DNA of 14,694 nucleotides from Clostridia bacterium (GTDB lineage: Bacteria; Bacillota; Clostridia; Christensenellales; Borkfalkiaceae): positions 1 through 14,694 of the forward strand of contig JAIDOO010000175.1 in NCBI GenBank assembly GCA_029063275.1. The letters run 5' to 3'. The notes under the pieces were generated by a model. That model was not told the DNA's origin. It saw only the letters and a program-made list of their open reading frames with translations, and did no database searches. Made by a program: the position numbers and the translations under genes. Of this stretch, positions 8,368 through 14,694 are shown one piece after another; within the stretch, counting starts at the first letter, position 1, and each line of letters begins with the position of its first letter.

Positions 8368-9930
8368 TTAAAATTGTCCGTAATGAATATCGCTGTCGGT
8401 TATCGGCGTCTTGGTAAGATTAGGATAAAATACAGGCGCTACGTTCCACAGCCCGTCGGCGGTGTCCTTCCATCCGCTTGCCGAACCTTCGAAATAAATA
8501 TCACTCAACGCACCGCAAGCGCCGAAAGCGCAACTGAATATATGGCTGACCGTGGACGCAATGTGCACCGTCGTCAATGAAGTGCAGGCGGCAAAGGCAT
8601 TGGACAATATTCTTTCACAGCCTTTGTTCAAAGTAACTTCTACAAGATTGGTACAAGCGTCAAACGCGCTTTGTCCTATTGTCTTTACGTTAGTTACGGT
8701 AACCCGTTCAAGTCCCGTACACTGGAAAAAGCACTCTGTGCCGATAGTTGTCAACGCGCTCGAATTGCCGCCCAGATTAAGCTCGGTCAAGCCTACGCAC
8801 CGTGAAAACGCTGAAGCTTCCAAAGTTACGATTTTTTCGGGAATAATAAGTTTTGTAATGGTTGTTATACCGTAAAACGCGTACTGCCCTACAGTTGTTA
8901 CCGAGCCGTCGGAAGGTATCGAGCTTGCGCCGCACCCCGCGATTACCTTTTTATTGAATATATCGACTATACAGTTGTCGTCGCTGCGGTAAACGGTGTT
9001 TAAGGGGTGAATATTGATTTCGCTCAGTTCCGTGCAGTATGCAAACATACCCGAAGTACTGTCGTTTATTTTGGTTACGTTTTTGGAAAAGTAAACGCTT
9101 TTGATTTTACTGTTGCCCGCAAAAACGTCTTTGGCAATCGTTGTTACGGGCATTACGCCGTAAGGCGTTTCGTATACGTCGGGAACGACAATATATTCGT
9201 CCGTGCAGGAACCGAGCCCCGTTAAGGTGCACTCGTTGCCCGACATACCGCTACGCTCTATCGCAAGTCCTGCCGTGGGCTCCCACATTCCGCAGTCCAT
9301 ACAATAATTCACGTCGTGCCCGTCAAGGTGCAAAACCTCGGTAAAGTGGTGTCTTACGGCTTCTATTTTTTCCATTCTGGTATCGCCGCAGGTTTCGCAG
9401 GTTACGATTTTCCAACCGCAGTCGGTACAGGTAGAGGGCTGAATTACAACTTCCGCCGCATAATCGTCCCAGTCATGACCAATAGCGGGGGTAATTTCGT
9501 GTTCGACGTAGCCGCACTCCGTGCACGCCCTGCTTTTATAGCCCTGCGTCGTACAGGTAGCAAGGGTTTCCACCTCCCACTCGCCGTAAACGTGCTCGCA
9601 GGTCTTGGGCGCAATTTCAACCTTGCGCACAACTCCGTTGGCAAACGAGATGACCAGATTTCCGTCCGCGTCGTACCTGATGTCGGTAATGCCCACACCG
9701 TCAAGTCCGTCTATGCCGTCTATACCGTCGGTTCCCGAAACCTGACCGCAGTCAACGTAGTAACCGCTTGACAAAACCAAAAACAATTTGCCGTCCTCGA
9801 TAAACGCGCCTTCCACGTTTACGCCGCTCGCGCCGTCTTTACCGGGTTCGCCACGGCAAGCCGATACGCACAGCGCGCACAGCACGGCAGTAAAAATAGC
9901 AATCAATAAAATCAGTAGTTTGTTTTTCAT
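8368..9930 (-). CDS. Mosaic surface lipoprotein: collagen-like triplets, Cys-rich repeats, BspA-type leucine-rich repeats
   Basis: A 520-residue exported protein. The signal peptide MKNKLLILLIAIF ends in a lipobox VSAC (lipidated Cys 25). Collagen-like Gly-X-Y runs follow at 27-36 and 66-80 (GTDGIDGIDGLDGVG), each attached to a short beta unit of the form DGKLFLVLSSG / DGNLVISFANG. Residues about 111-215 form a Cys-rich section with repeated TCT..G.....C..CG patterns and H-x-W/Y blocks, which may bind metal. From about 262 to 500 come repeats of the LRR_5/BspA kind (ITTIG..CFFQCTGLERV, TIGQSAFDACTNLVEV, ILSNAFAACTSLTTV). BspA-like proteins act in adhesion or in binding host or polymer ligands. 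That role is inferred. The ATG at 9930 has an AAGAGAG site upstream. It lies 41 bases after hppA with no terminator between. Confidence 0.88.
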   Translation of the reverse strand: MKNKLLILLIAIFTAVLCALCVSACRGEPGKDGASGVNVEGAFIEDGKLFLVLSSGYYVDCGQVSGTDGIDGIDGLDGVGITDIRYDADGNLVISFANGVVRKVEIAPKTCEHVYGEWEVETLATCTTQGYKSRACTECGYVEHEITPAIGHDWDDYAAEVVIQPSTCTDCGWKIVTCETCGDTRMEKIEAVRHHFTEVLHLDGHDVNYCMDCGMWEPTAGLAIERSGMSGNECTLTGLGSCTDEYIVVPDVYETPYGVMPVTTIAKDVFAGNSKIKSVYFSKNVTKINDSTSGMFAYCTELSEINIHPLNTVYRSDDNCIVDIFNKKVIAGCGASSIPSDGSVTTVGQYAFYGITTITKLIIPEKIVTLEASAFSRCVGLTELNLGGNSSALTTIGTECFFQCTGLERVTVTNVKTIGQSAFDACTNLVEVTLNKGCERILSNAFAACTSLTTVHIASTVSHIFSCAFGACGALSDIYFEGSASGWKDTADGLWNVAPVFYPNLTKTPITDSDIHYGQF

Positions 9931-9971
9931 AGCACTCTCTTATGTTAATAACCACGCTCTAAAAAATTTTT

Positions 9972-12140
9972 TTAAATAATTCCCAACGTCCCGAACAGAT
10001 TGAATTTGCTGAATACCACGACAGCAACCAACGAAACGGTGGACATAATTTTTATAAGAATATCCAACGACGGTCCGACTGTATCCTTCAACGGGTCGCC
10101 GACGGTATCGCCGACAACCGAAGCGTCGTGAGCGGCGGTTCCTTTGCCCTCGCCCTCGACTCCGCCTGCCTCGATGAATTTTTTGGCGTTATCCCACGCT
10201 CCGCCCGCGTTTCCGCAGAACAGCGCAAGCATAATTGCGGTGATAGTCGCGCCGATTAAAAGACCCGCAACGAACATAGGTCCGAAGATAAAGCCCGTAA
10301 CCAACGGGAAAAGAATACACATTATGCAGGGTATTCTCATTTCTTTCAGTGCGCCCTGCGAAGAAATCTCTATGCAGGTTTTGTAGTCGGGCAGTGTTTC
10401 GCCCTCCAAAAGTCCCTTGATTTCTCTGAACTGGCGGCGTACCTCCTCCACCATTTTTCTCGCGGCTTTTGCAACCGCTTCGATAAGCATACCCGAGAAC
10501 AGGAAGGGCAGAGCCGCGCCGCACAGCGCGCCGCACAGCGTAAGCGGGTCAATAAGGTCCAACAAAAGGTTACTGCCCGTAAACGCGTACAGATAGGAAG
10601 TCATAAGCGAAAGAGCCGCAAACGCCGCCGAGCCTATTGCAAAGCCCTTGCCGATTGCCGCAGTGGTGTTGCCCACGCTGTCGAGCTTGTCGGTAATTTC
10701 CCTTACGCCGTGTTCTAATCCGCTCATTTCCGCAATGCCGCCTGCATTATCCGAGATGGGACCGTAGGTGTCAACCGATACGGTAGCCGCCACGAAAGAA
10801 AGCATACCGAACGCGGCGCAGGCAATTCCGTACATACCCGCCAGGGCGTACGAGCCGAAGATTGCGACGGCAAGCACCACGACGGGAAGCATACAGCTTA
10901 TCATACCGTTTGCAAGTCCCTGTGTTACCGTAAGCGCAGGACCCTCCTTAGAGGACTGCGATATTTTTTTGGTGGGTTTATAGTCGTAGCTGGTGTAATA
11001 CTCTGAAATTATGCCTATAAGTATTCCTGCGGCTATTCCGCAGACCGCCGCAAGCCAGGGGCTGAACGCGCCTACCTTAAAGCCTACCGCAGGTAAAACG
11101 TCAGCAACGTCTTTAAACATAAAGTAGCTTAAAACCGCGCCCGCGCCGACTGTTACGGCGGCGGAAATCCAAGTGGCTATGTTCAGTTCCATATGAACGT
11201 TTTTGGAAAGCCTGGGTTTTATGAGTATGTAAGAAATTCCTATCACGCAGGAAATAAGTCCGCAACCCGCGAAAATTACGGGGAACAGCAACATTCTGTT
11301 CAATAATTCCGAGCTCGCGTAAACGTCGTGCATAAACAGCTCGCACGCAAGCATAACGGCTGAAAGTATCGCGCCGACATAGCTCTCCAAAAGGTCGCTT
11401 CCGAGTCCCGCGACGTCGCCCACGTTATCGCCCACGTTGTCGGCGATTGTGGCGGGATTTCTGGGGTCGTCCTCGGGAATGTGCGCCTCGGTCTTGCCGA
11501 CCAAGTCCGCGCCCATATCAGCGGCTTTGGTGTAAATTCCTCCGCCTACGCGGTTAAACATTGCAATAATCGAGCAACCCAGCGCATAGCCCGAGAGGGT
11601 CATTGTAAACGAGGATTCGAGCCCTGTTATAAAATTTTTGCCGATTACGCCCGAAGCGATTTCGTTTATCTGCCCTGCGGCGATACCGAACACGCAGTAA
11701 ACGATTATTACGCCCAAAAGCGCGAAGCCCGCAACGCAGAGTCCCATAACCGAACCGCCCTTGAACGCAACTTTTAACGTTTTGCCCAAATCGCCCGTTT
11801 CACGCGCCTTGTTGGTAACGCGCACGTTTGCGTAGGTGGCTATCTTCATACCGACCCAGCCTGCCGACGCGCTTAAAACCGCGCCGATAATAAACGCGAT
11901 TGCCGCCTGCCAGCTTATTACTACAAATACGACCACGGCAATTACCGCGCCGATTATCGCAACAAGCTTATACTCGTAGCGGATAAACGCGTTTGCGCCT
12001 ATTCTTATCGCGCCCGCGATTTCACCCATGCGCTCGGTTCCCTCTTCCATTTTCTTAACGCACAGATAGTTAAAAACCGCGTAAGAAACGGCGAGAATGA
12101 CCGCAACGCCTACAATTATTAACAACAGATTATTGTTCAT
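9972..12140 (-). CDS. hppA: Membrane-bound ion-pumping pyrophosphatase, K+-dependent, probably Na+-translocating
   Basis: Hydrolyses cytoplasmic pyrophosphate and uses the energy to pump Na+ and/or H+ out across the membrane. The 722 residues form many hydrophobic helices, in line with the 16-helix family. The PPi/Mg site is intact: DDPRNPATIADNVGDNVGD (224-242) and, near the C-terminus, HDASVVGDTVGDPLKDTVG. The stretch GNTTAAIGKG has Ala at 494 and Gly at 497, where K+-independent enzymes carry Lys and Thr, so K+ activation is expected. SDLLESYVGA keeps a Glu at 252, the position used by Na+-PPases and absent from plant-type H+-PPases. Pumping of both ions is also possible. The ATG at 12140 has AGGGAG six bases upstream and its own promoter at 12173-12201. 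It is first gene of a probable unit with the mosaic lipoprotein and kinase. Confidence 0.97.
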   Translation of the reverse strand: MNNNLLLIIVGVAVILAVSYAVFNYLCVKKMEEGTERMGEIAGAIRIGANAFIRYEYKLVAIIGAVIAVVVFVVISWQAAIAFIIGAVLSASAGWVGMKIATYANVRVTNKARETGDLGKTLKVAFKGGSVMGLCVAGFALLGVIIVYCVFGIAAGQINEIASGVIGKNFITGLESSFTMTLSGYALGCSIIAMFNRVGGGIYTKAADMGADLVGKTEAHIPEDDPRNPATIADNVGDNVGDVAGLGSDLLESYVGAILSAVMLACELFMHDVYASSELLNRMLLFPVIFAGCGLISCVIGISYILIKPRLSKNVHMELNIATWISAAVTVGAGAVLSYFMFKDVADVLPAVGFKVGAFSPWLAAVCGIAAGILIGIISEYYTSYDYKPTKKISQSSKEGPALTVTQGLANGMISCMLPVVVLAVAIFGSYALAGMYGIACAAFGMLSFVAATVSVDTYGPISDNAGGIAEMSGLEHGVREITDKLDSVGNTTAAIGKGFAIGSAAFAALSLMTSYLYAFTGSNLLLDLIDPLTLCGALCGAALPFLFSGMLIEAVAKAARKMVEEVRRQFREIKGLLEGETLPDYKTCIEISSQGALKEMRIPCIMCILFPLVTGFIFGPMFVAGLLIGATITAIMLALFCGNAGGAWDNAKKFIEAGGVEGEGKGTAAHDASVVGDTVGDPLKDTVGPSLDILIKIMSTVSLVAVVVFSKFNLFGTLGII

Positions 12141-12172
12141 AATTTTCTCCCTTTTTTTAATTTTCCTTCATA

Positions 12173-12201
12173 ATCATATCATATAAATACAAAAATAGCA
12201 A
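12173..12201 (-). promoter_or_regulatory. hppA promoter
   Basis: On the minus strand: TTGCTA (12201-12196), a 17-base spacer and TATGAT (12178-12173), with TATG one base before the -10 (TRTG extension). Predicted start of transcription is near 12166, leaving a leader of about 25 bases that carries the AGGGAG ribosome site. No riboswitch-sized leader exists. Confidence 0.8.
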
Positions 12202-12233
12202 TATAAACGGCAAAATTAACCAAAAAATAAAAT

Positions 12234-12259
12234 CCGTCCGCGACATTCGTCGCGGACGG
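12234..12259 (-). terminator. Intrinsic terminator of the HIT / GltD-like unit
   Basis: A perfect 11-bp GC-rich stem (CCGTCCGCGAC with its complement) closes a four-base loop. On the minus strand it starts eight bases after the GltD-like stop and is followed by ATTTTATTTTTTGG. It separates this unit from hppA. Confidence 0.9.
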
Positions 12260-12267
12260 GTTGATTT

Positions 12268-13503
12268 TTAATTGTTTTGTTCTTTGGGTAAAGATTTTAA
12301 GTAGGCGTCCATTGCGTAGGCTACGCGCTTGGAGGTTTCGGAAGCCTCGACTACCGTTTTTGCGCCGCGCACCACGTCTCCCGAGGCGAAAAGCCCCGCC
12401 CTCGTGGTTGAACCGTCCTCCGAAATTTTAGCAAGCCCGCGCGAGTTTATCTCAAGTCCCTGCGTTTGGGTGAGAATCAAATTGGAAGGGCGTTGCGAAA
12501 CGCAAATCATTACCGTGTCGGCTTTCATAAGCTCGGTTTTTTCGGAAGTGGAAATAACGCGGTGTTCTTCGTTGCAGACGGTGTCGGCGAACAGCACGCC
12601 CTCGTCTGTGATTTCCACAGGCGCCTTGTTGAAAATAAATTCCGCGCCCTCGATTTCGGCGTATTCCTTTTCCTCCTGACTTGCGGTGTATCTGTCGCTT
12701 CTGACTACGATTTTAACGTCCTTAACGCCGCGGCGTAAAGCGGTACGCGCTACGTCCATTGCGACGTTGCCCGCGCCGATGACAATCATACTGTTGCCGA
12801 GCTTGTACACGTCGGGACGCTCTAAAAAGTGTACGCCGTAGTGAACGTGCCCCAGCGTTTCGCCCTTGATATTGAGGGCGATGGGCCAGGTTACGCCCGT
12901 GCCTATCGAAATCGCCTTAAAGCCGTCGCGGAACAGCTCCTCTATGCCGAACGCCTTGCCTATCGTTACGTTGAATTTGATTTTTACGCCCAGTTTGCGC
13001 ATTAAAACCTCGTACCTGTCCACTATGGTTTTGGGCAGACGGAACTCGGGTATGCCGTAACGCAGTACGCCGCCGATTTCGGACTTGGACTCGAACACGG
13101 TTACGTCGTAGCCGAGCTGTGCCATTTTTATCGAAATGGTAATTCCTGCGGGACCCGCGCCGACAACGGCGACTTTTATGCCGTTGGGCTCCGCCTTGTC
13201 GGGTTCCAGACTGTCAAGGTAAGCTGACGATATAAAGTTTTCGATAGTGCTGATTTCCACGGGCTCGCCTTTAAGTCCGCGCACACAGTGCCCCTGGCAC
13301 TGGTTGCCGTGGTTGCAGACGATTGCGCATACAGCGGAAAGCGGATTGTTATCGAACAGCATTTTGCCCGCCTTTTTTATATCTCCGTTCAAAAAGGACG
13401 AGATAAAGTCGGGAATGGGTGTATTTATCGGACAACCCTGTCTGCACAGGGGTTTTTTACAGTTTAAGCATCTTTTAGCTTCGGCAATAACGTTATGCGC
13501 CAA
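12268..13503 (-). CDS. GltD-like NAD(P)-binding Fe-S flavoprotein oxidoreductase (glutamate synthase small-subunit family)
   Basis: 411 residues. The N-terminal domain carries eight Cys for two [4Fe-4S] clusters: C12, C15, C20, C24, then C59, C63, C69, C73. Two Rossmann segments follow: VVGAGPAG (115-120) for FAD and VIGAGNVAMD (241-250) for NAD(P)H. The FAD-closing segment LFASGDVVRGAKTVVEA is near residues 370-388. This is the architecture of GltD and of the NfnB/SudA group, which pass electrons from NAD(P)H through flavin to a partner or acceptor. No large glutamate synthase subunit (GltB) and no NfnA-like partner is in the window, so the acceptor is unknown. The start is a TTG at 13503, chosen because AAGGAG lies nine bases upstream and the protein then begins MAHNVIAEAKRCLNC, as expected. 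It follows the HIT gene by 25 bases and ends at a strong terminator. Confidence 0.88.
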   Translation of the reverse strand: MAHNVIAEAKRCLNCKKPLCRQGCPINTPIPDFISSFLNGDIKKAGKMLFDNNPLSAVCAIVCNHGNQCQGHCVRGLKGEPVEISTIENFISSAYLDSLEPDKAEPNGIKVAVVGAGPAGITISIKMAQLGYDVTVFESKSEIGGVLRYGIPEFRLPKTIVDRYEVLMRKLGVKIKFNVTIGKAFGIEELFRDGFKAISIGTGVTWPIALNIKGETLGHVHYGVHFLERPDVYKLGNSMIVIGAGNVAMDVARTALRRGVKDVKIVVRSDRYTASQEEKEYAEIEGAEFIFNKAPVEITDEGVLFADTVCNEEHRVISTSEKTELMKADTVMICVSQRPSNLILTQTQGLEINSRGLAKISEDGSTTRAGLFASGDVVRGAKTVVEASETSKRVAYAMDAYLKSLPKEQNN

Positions 13504-13512
13504 TTTACAATT

Positions 13513-13518
13513 CTCCTT
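13513..13518 (-). promoter_or_regulatory. Ribosome binding site fixing a TTG start
   Basis: AAGGAG on the minus strand, nine bases before the TTG at 13503. It is the only evidence besides homology that identifies the non-ATG start of the GltD-like gene. Confidence 0.75.
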
Positions 13519-13528
13519 ATCATATTAT

Positions 13529-13948
13529 TCAAAGTGCGTTTTTGATATCTTCGATCATTTTCGCGTATTCGGCGTCAGATAAATAAACCTTGTCGGGGTT
13601 CATGGTAAAGGTACCGCCCCACTCGTCGCCGCCCTTATATTTGGGGCAGAGGTGAACGTGCAGATGACAGCCTGTGTCGCCGTAAGCGCCGTAGTTCAGT
13701 TTGTCGGGCGAAAACACTTTATGTATCGCCTTCGCCGCGCGGTTTACGTCCTCGAAGAAAAGATTTCTCTGCTCGTCCGAAATATCCACTATTTCGCCGA
13801 CGTGGTCCTTATAAGCCACAATGCAACGTCCGCGCTTGGACTGCTCTTTGAAAAGTATGAGCTGACTGACCTTTAAATCGCAGATTTTAATTCCGAATTT
13901 CGCAAGCGGCTCACCGCCGACGCAATAACCGCAATTATTGTCTTTCAT
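13529..13948 (-). CDS. HIT-family (histidine triad) nucleotide-binding protein
   Basis: Small cytoplasmic protein of 139 residues from the ATG at 13948. HIT proteins are nucleotide hydrolases or transferases acting on substrates such as AMP-amidates, ApnA or adenylylated compounds. The triad CHLHVHLCP gives H95, H97 and H99, with H97 the expected nucleophile. The N-terminal pair C6-G-Y-C9 resembles the CxxC of zinc-binding HIT members. The block RCIVAYKDHVGEIVDISDEQ matches the usual LVVPKRHVxxLxDL region. A longer frame begins at 13981, but its first codons overlap the promoter, while GGGGGAA sits about six bases before 13948. It is the first gene of a two-gene unit with the GltD-like oxidoreductase. 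Its natural substrate cannot be told from the sequence. Confidence 0.9.
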   Translation of the reverse strand: MKDNNCGYCVGGEPLAKFGIKICDLKVSQLILFKEQSKRGRCIVAYKDHVGEIVDISDEQRNLFFEDVNRAAKAIHKVFSPDKLNYGAYGDTGCHLHVHLCPKYKGGDEWGGTFTMNPDKVYLSDAEYAKMIEDIKNAL

Positions 13949-13981
13949 ATTTTTCCCCCAAAAAAAAGTTTTTACCCGCAT

Positions 13982-14010
13982 ATTATACCACAGCCGAAAA
14001 CATTATTCAA
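13982..14010 (-). promoter_or_regulatory. Promoter of the HIT / GltD-like unit
   Basis: On the minus strand: TTGAAT (14010-14005), a 17-base spacer and a perfect TATAAT (13987-13982), with TGTG one base before the -10. Predicted transcription start is near 13975, giving a leader of about 27 bases. It is one of the strongest promoter matches in the window. Confidence 0.82.
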
Positions 14011-14053
14011 TAGCTATTTGAAAATTTTTCCAAAAATACCGGATAAGCAGTAA

Positions 14054-14082
14054 GGCGGCGCGGACTAATTGTCCGCGCCGCC
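14054..14082 (-). terminator. GC-rich hairpin after the terminal minus-strand gene, possible terminator
   Basis: A perfect 12-bp stem (GGCGGCGCGGAC with its complement) closes a five-base loop, 21 bases after the stop codon at 14104. On neither strand is it followed by a proper T-run (minus strand: TTACTGC), unlike the two other terminators here. It may terminate weakly, protect the mRNA 3' end, or depend on factors. Confidence 0.55.
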
Positions 14083-14103
14083 TGAATTAAAACCTATAAG
14101 CCG

Positions 14104-14694
14104 TTAAAAGTCGATATTGTCATAAAATCCGTCCACGTCCGAAAACTCACTGCGTTCGGTCTGTGCGCGTTTATTAGCGTGCAACGGCTTTGTGGTGTCA
14201 ACGGTCGTAGTTGTCGTTATAACCGCGTCGGACGGATACTGCGCGTGCGTGCTGTGCGTACTCTCTTCCACGTTCTGAGGCAGTGCCGCAGGTGCGGGTT
14301 GATCCTGTACGGCACGCCCCTGCGACATTATCTTCGTAAACGCCGCTATCAGCGCGTCGCCCAATATCTGCGATCCGTTTTGTTCAATTTGCGCGGGTTG
14401 CCCATACTGCTGTCTTTGGTCCATACGCAACTTCATAATTTCAAGCTCGGTCTTTAATGCCGAGTTGTGCTCCGCGCGCATTTCCGCCAACTGCGTCTGC
14501 ACCAGCGCCATCATATCTGCGCCGCCCGCAGGCATCTGCATTATCGCTGGTTGCTGTTGCACGGGCGGTTGCGCATAGCCTGCGCCCGCATTTTGCCTTG
14601 CACGTATTTCCGCAAGCTCTGCTCTTATTTCAGCAAGCACCGAATTATCGGGCGCATACTGAACTGTTTGGGGTTGAGGTTGCTGTATCGGCAT
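14104..14694 (-). CDS. Pro/Gln-rich coiled-coil protein of unknown function, 5' end open at the window edge
   Basis: At least 196 residues. The frame begins with an ATG that coincides with the last three bases of the window, and no upstream stop or ribosome site can be seen, so the true start may lie outside. The sequence alternates low-complexity Pro/Gln stretches (MPIQQPQPQTVQYAP, QPPVQQQPAIMQMP) with charged amphipathic helices (SVLAEIRAELAEIRARQ, VQTQLAEMRAEH, LKTELEIMKLRMDQRQ) likely to form coiled coils. A Ser/Thr-rich linker (ITTTTTVDTT) leads to a distinct acidic-aromatic C-terminus, SDVDGFYDNIDF. No signal peptide or membrane segment is visible in the part present. I recognise no family. 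A scaffold or cell-structure role would be a guess. Confidence 0.7.
   Translation of the reverse strand: MPIQQPQPQTVQYAPDNSVLAEIRAELAEIRARQNAGAGYAQPPVQQQPAIMQMPAGGADMMALVQTQLAEMRAEHNSALKTELEIMKLRMDQRQQYGQPAQIEQNGSQILGDALIAAFTKIMSQGRAVQDQPAPAALPQNVEESTHSTHAQYPSDAVITTTTTVDTTKPLHANKRAQTERSEFSDVDGFYDNIDF

Noticed and set aside
8530..9200. Possible DNA repeat array in the mosaic lipoprotein gene
   Set aside because: The periodicity is at protein level (leucine-rich repeats). The DNA copies are diverged and there are no CRISPR-like identical repeats.
9316..9771. Plus-strand open frame of 151 codons opposite the mosaic lipoprotein
   Set aside because: It is antisense to the Cys-rich and collagen-like coding repeats, and I see no start signal or recognisable protein.
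13949..13981. Longer HIT protein starting at 13981
   Set aside because: The first codons overlap the TATAAT at 13987-13982 and precede the predicted transcription start. The ATG at 13948 has a G-rich ribosome site and the normal HIT N-terminus.

Overview
The window reads as ordinary chromosome of an anaerobic, Gram-positive-type bacterium, most likely an uncultured gut member of the Clostridia (Bacillota). The basis is the AddAB rather than RecBCD recombination machinery, strong AAGGAGG-type ribosome binding sites, promoters carrying a TRTG motif just upstream of the -10, a K+-dependent membrane pyrophosphatase with a Na+-pump-type glutamate, and a BspA-like leucine-rich-repeat lipoprotein. 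The genus cannot be read from the sequence. No tRNA, rRNA, CRISPR array, insertion sequence or phage gene was found, and no stretch longer than about 160 bases lacks a gene or a control element.

Layout. (1) 1-5959, minus strand: addB then addA, overlapping by one base. Together they form the double-strand-break processing helicase-nuclease. addA runs off the left edge just as its C-terminal nuclease domain begins. (2) 6053-7180, plus strand: a lipoprotein of unknown function, divergent from addB. The two promoters face away from each other inside an 11-bp perfect inverted repeat and sit so close to the start codons that both mRNAs look leaderless or nearly so. A bidirectional hairpin terminator (7264-7290) separates this gene from the convergent unit to its right. 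(3) 12140-7307, minus strand: a probable three-gene unit of hppA (ion-pumping pyrophosphatase), a large mosaic lipoprotein (collagen-like, Cys-rich and LRR segments) and a KdgK-type sugar kinase. It has a clear promoter before hppA and the 7264-7290 hairpin at its end. (4) 13948-12268, minus strand: a HIT-family protein and a stand-alone GltD-like Fe-S/flavin oxidoreductase, with a strong promoter in front and a strong terminator behind. (5) 14694-14104, minus strand: the C-terminal part of a Pro/Gln-rich coiled-coil protein, followed by a GC-rich hairpin.

The window mixes DNA repair, envelope lipoproteins, ion energetics and sugar-acid metabolism. I see no defence island or obvious new multi-gene system. 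The points most worth a second look are the apparent loss of the P-loop in AddB, the symmetric near-leaderless divergent promoter pair, and the mosaic lipoprotein placed between hppA and kdgK.
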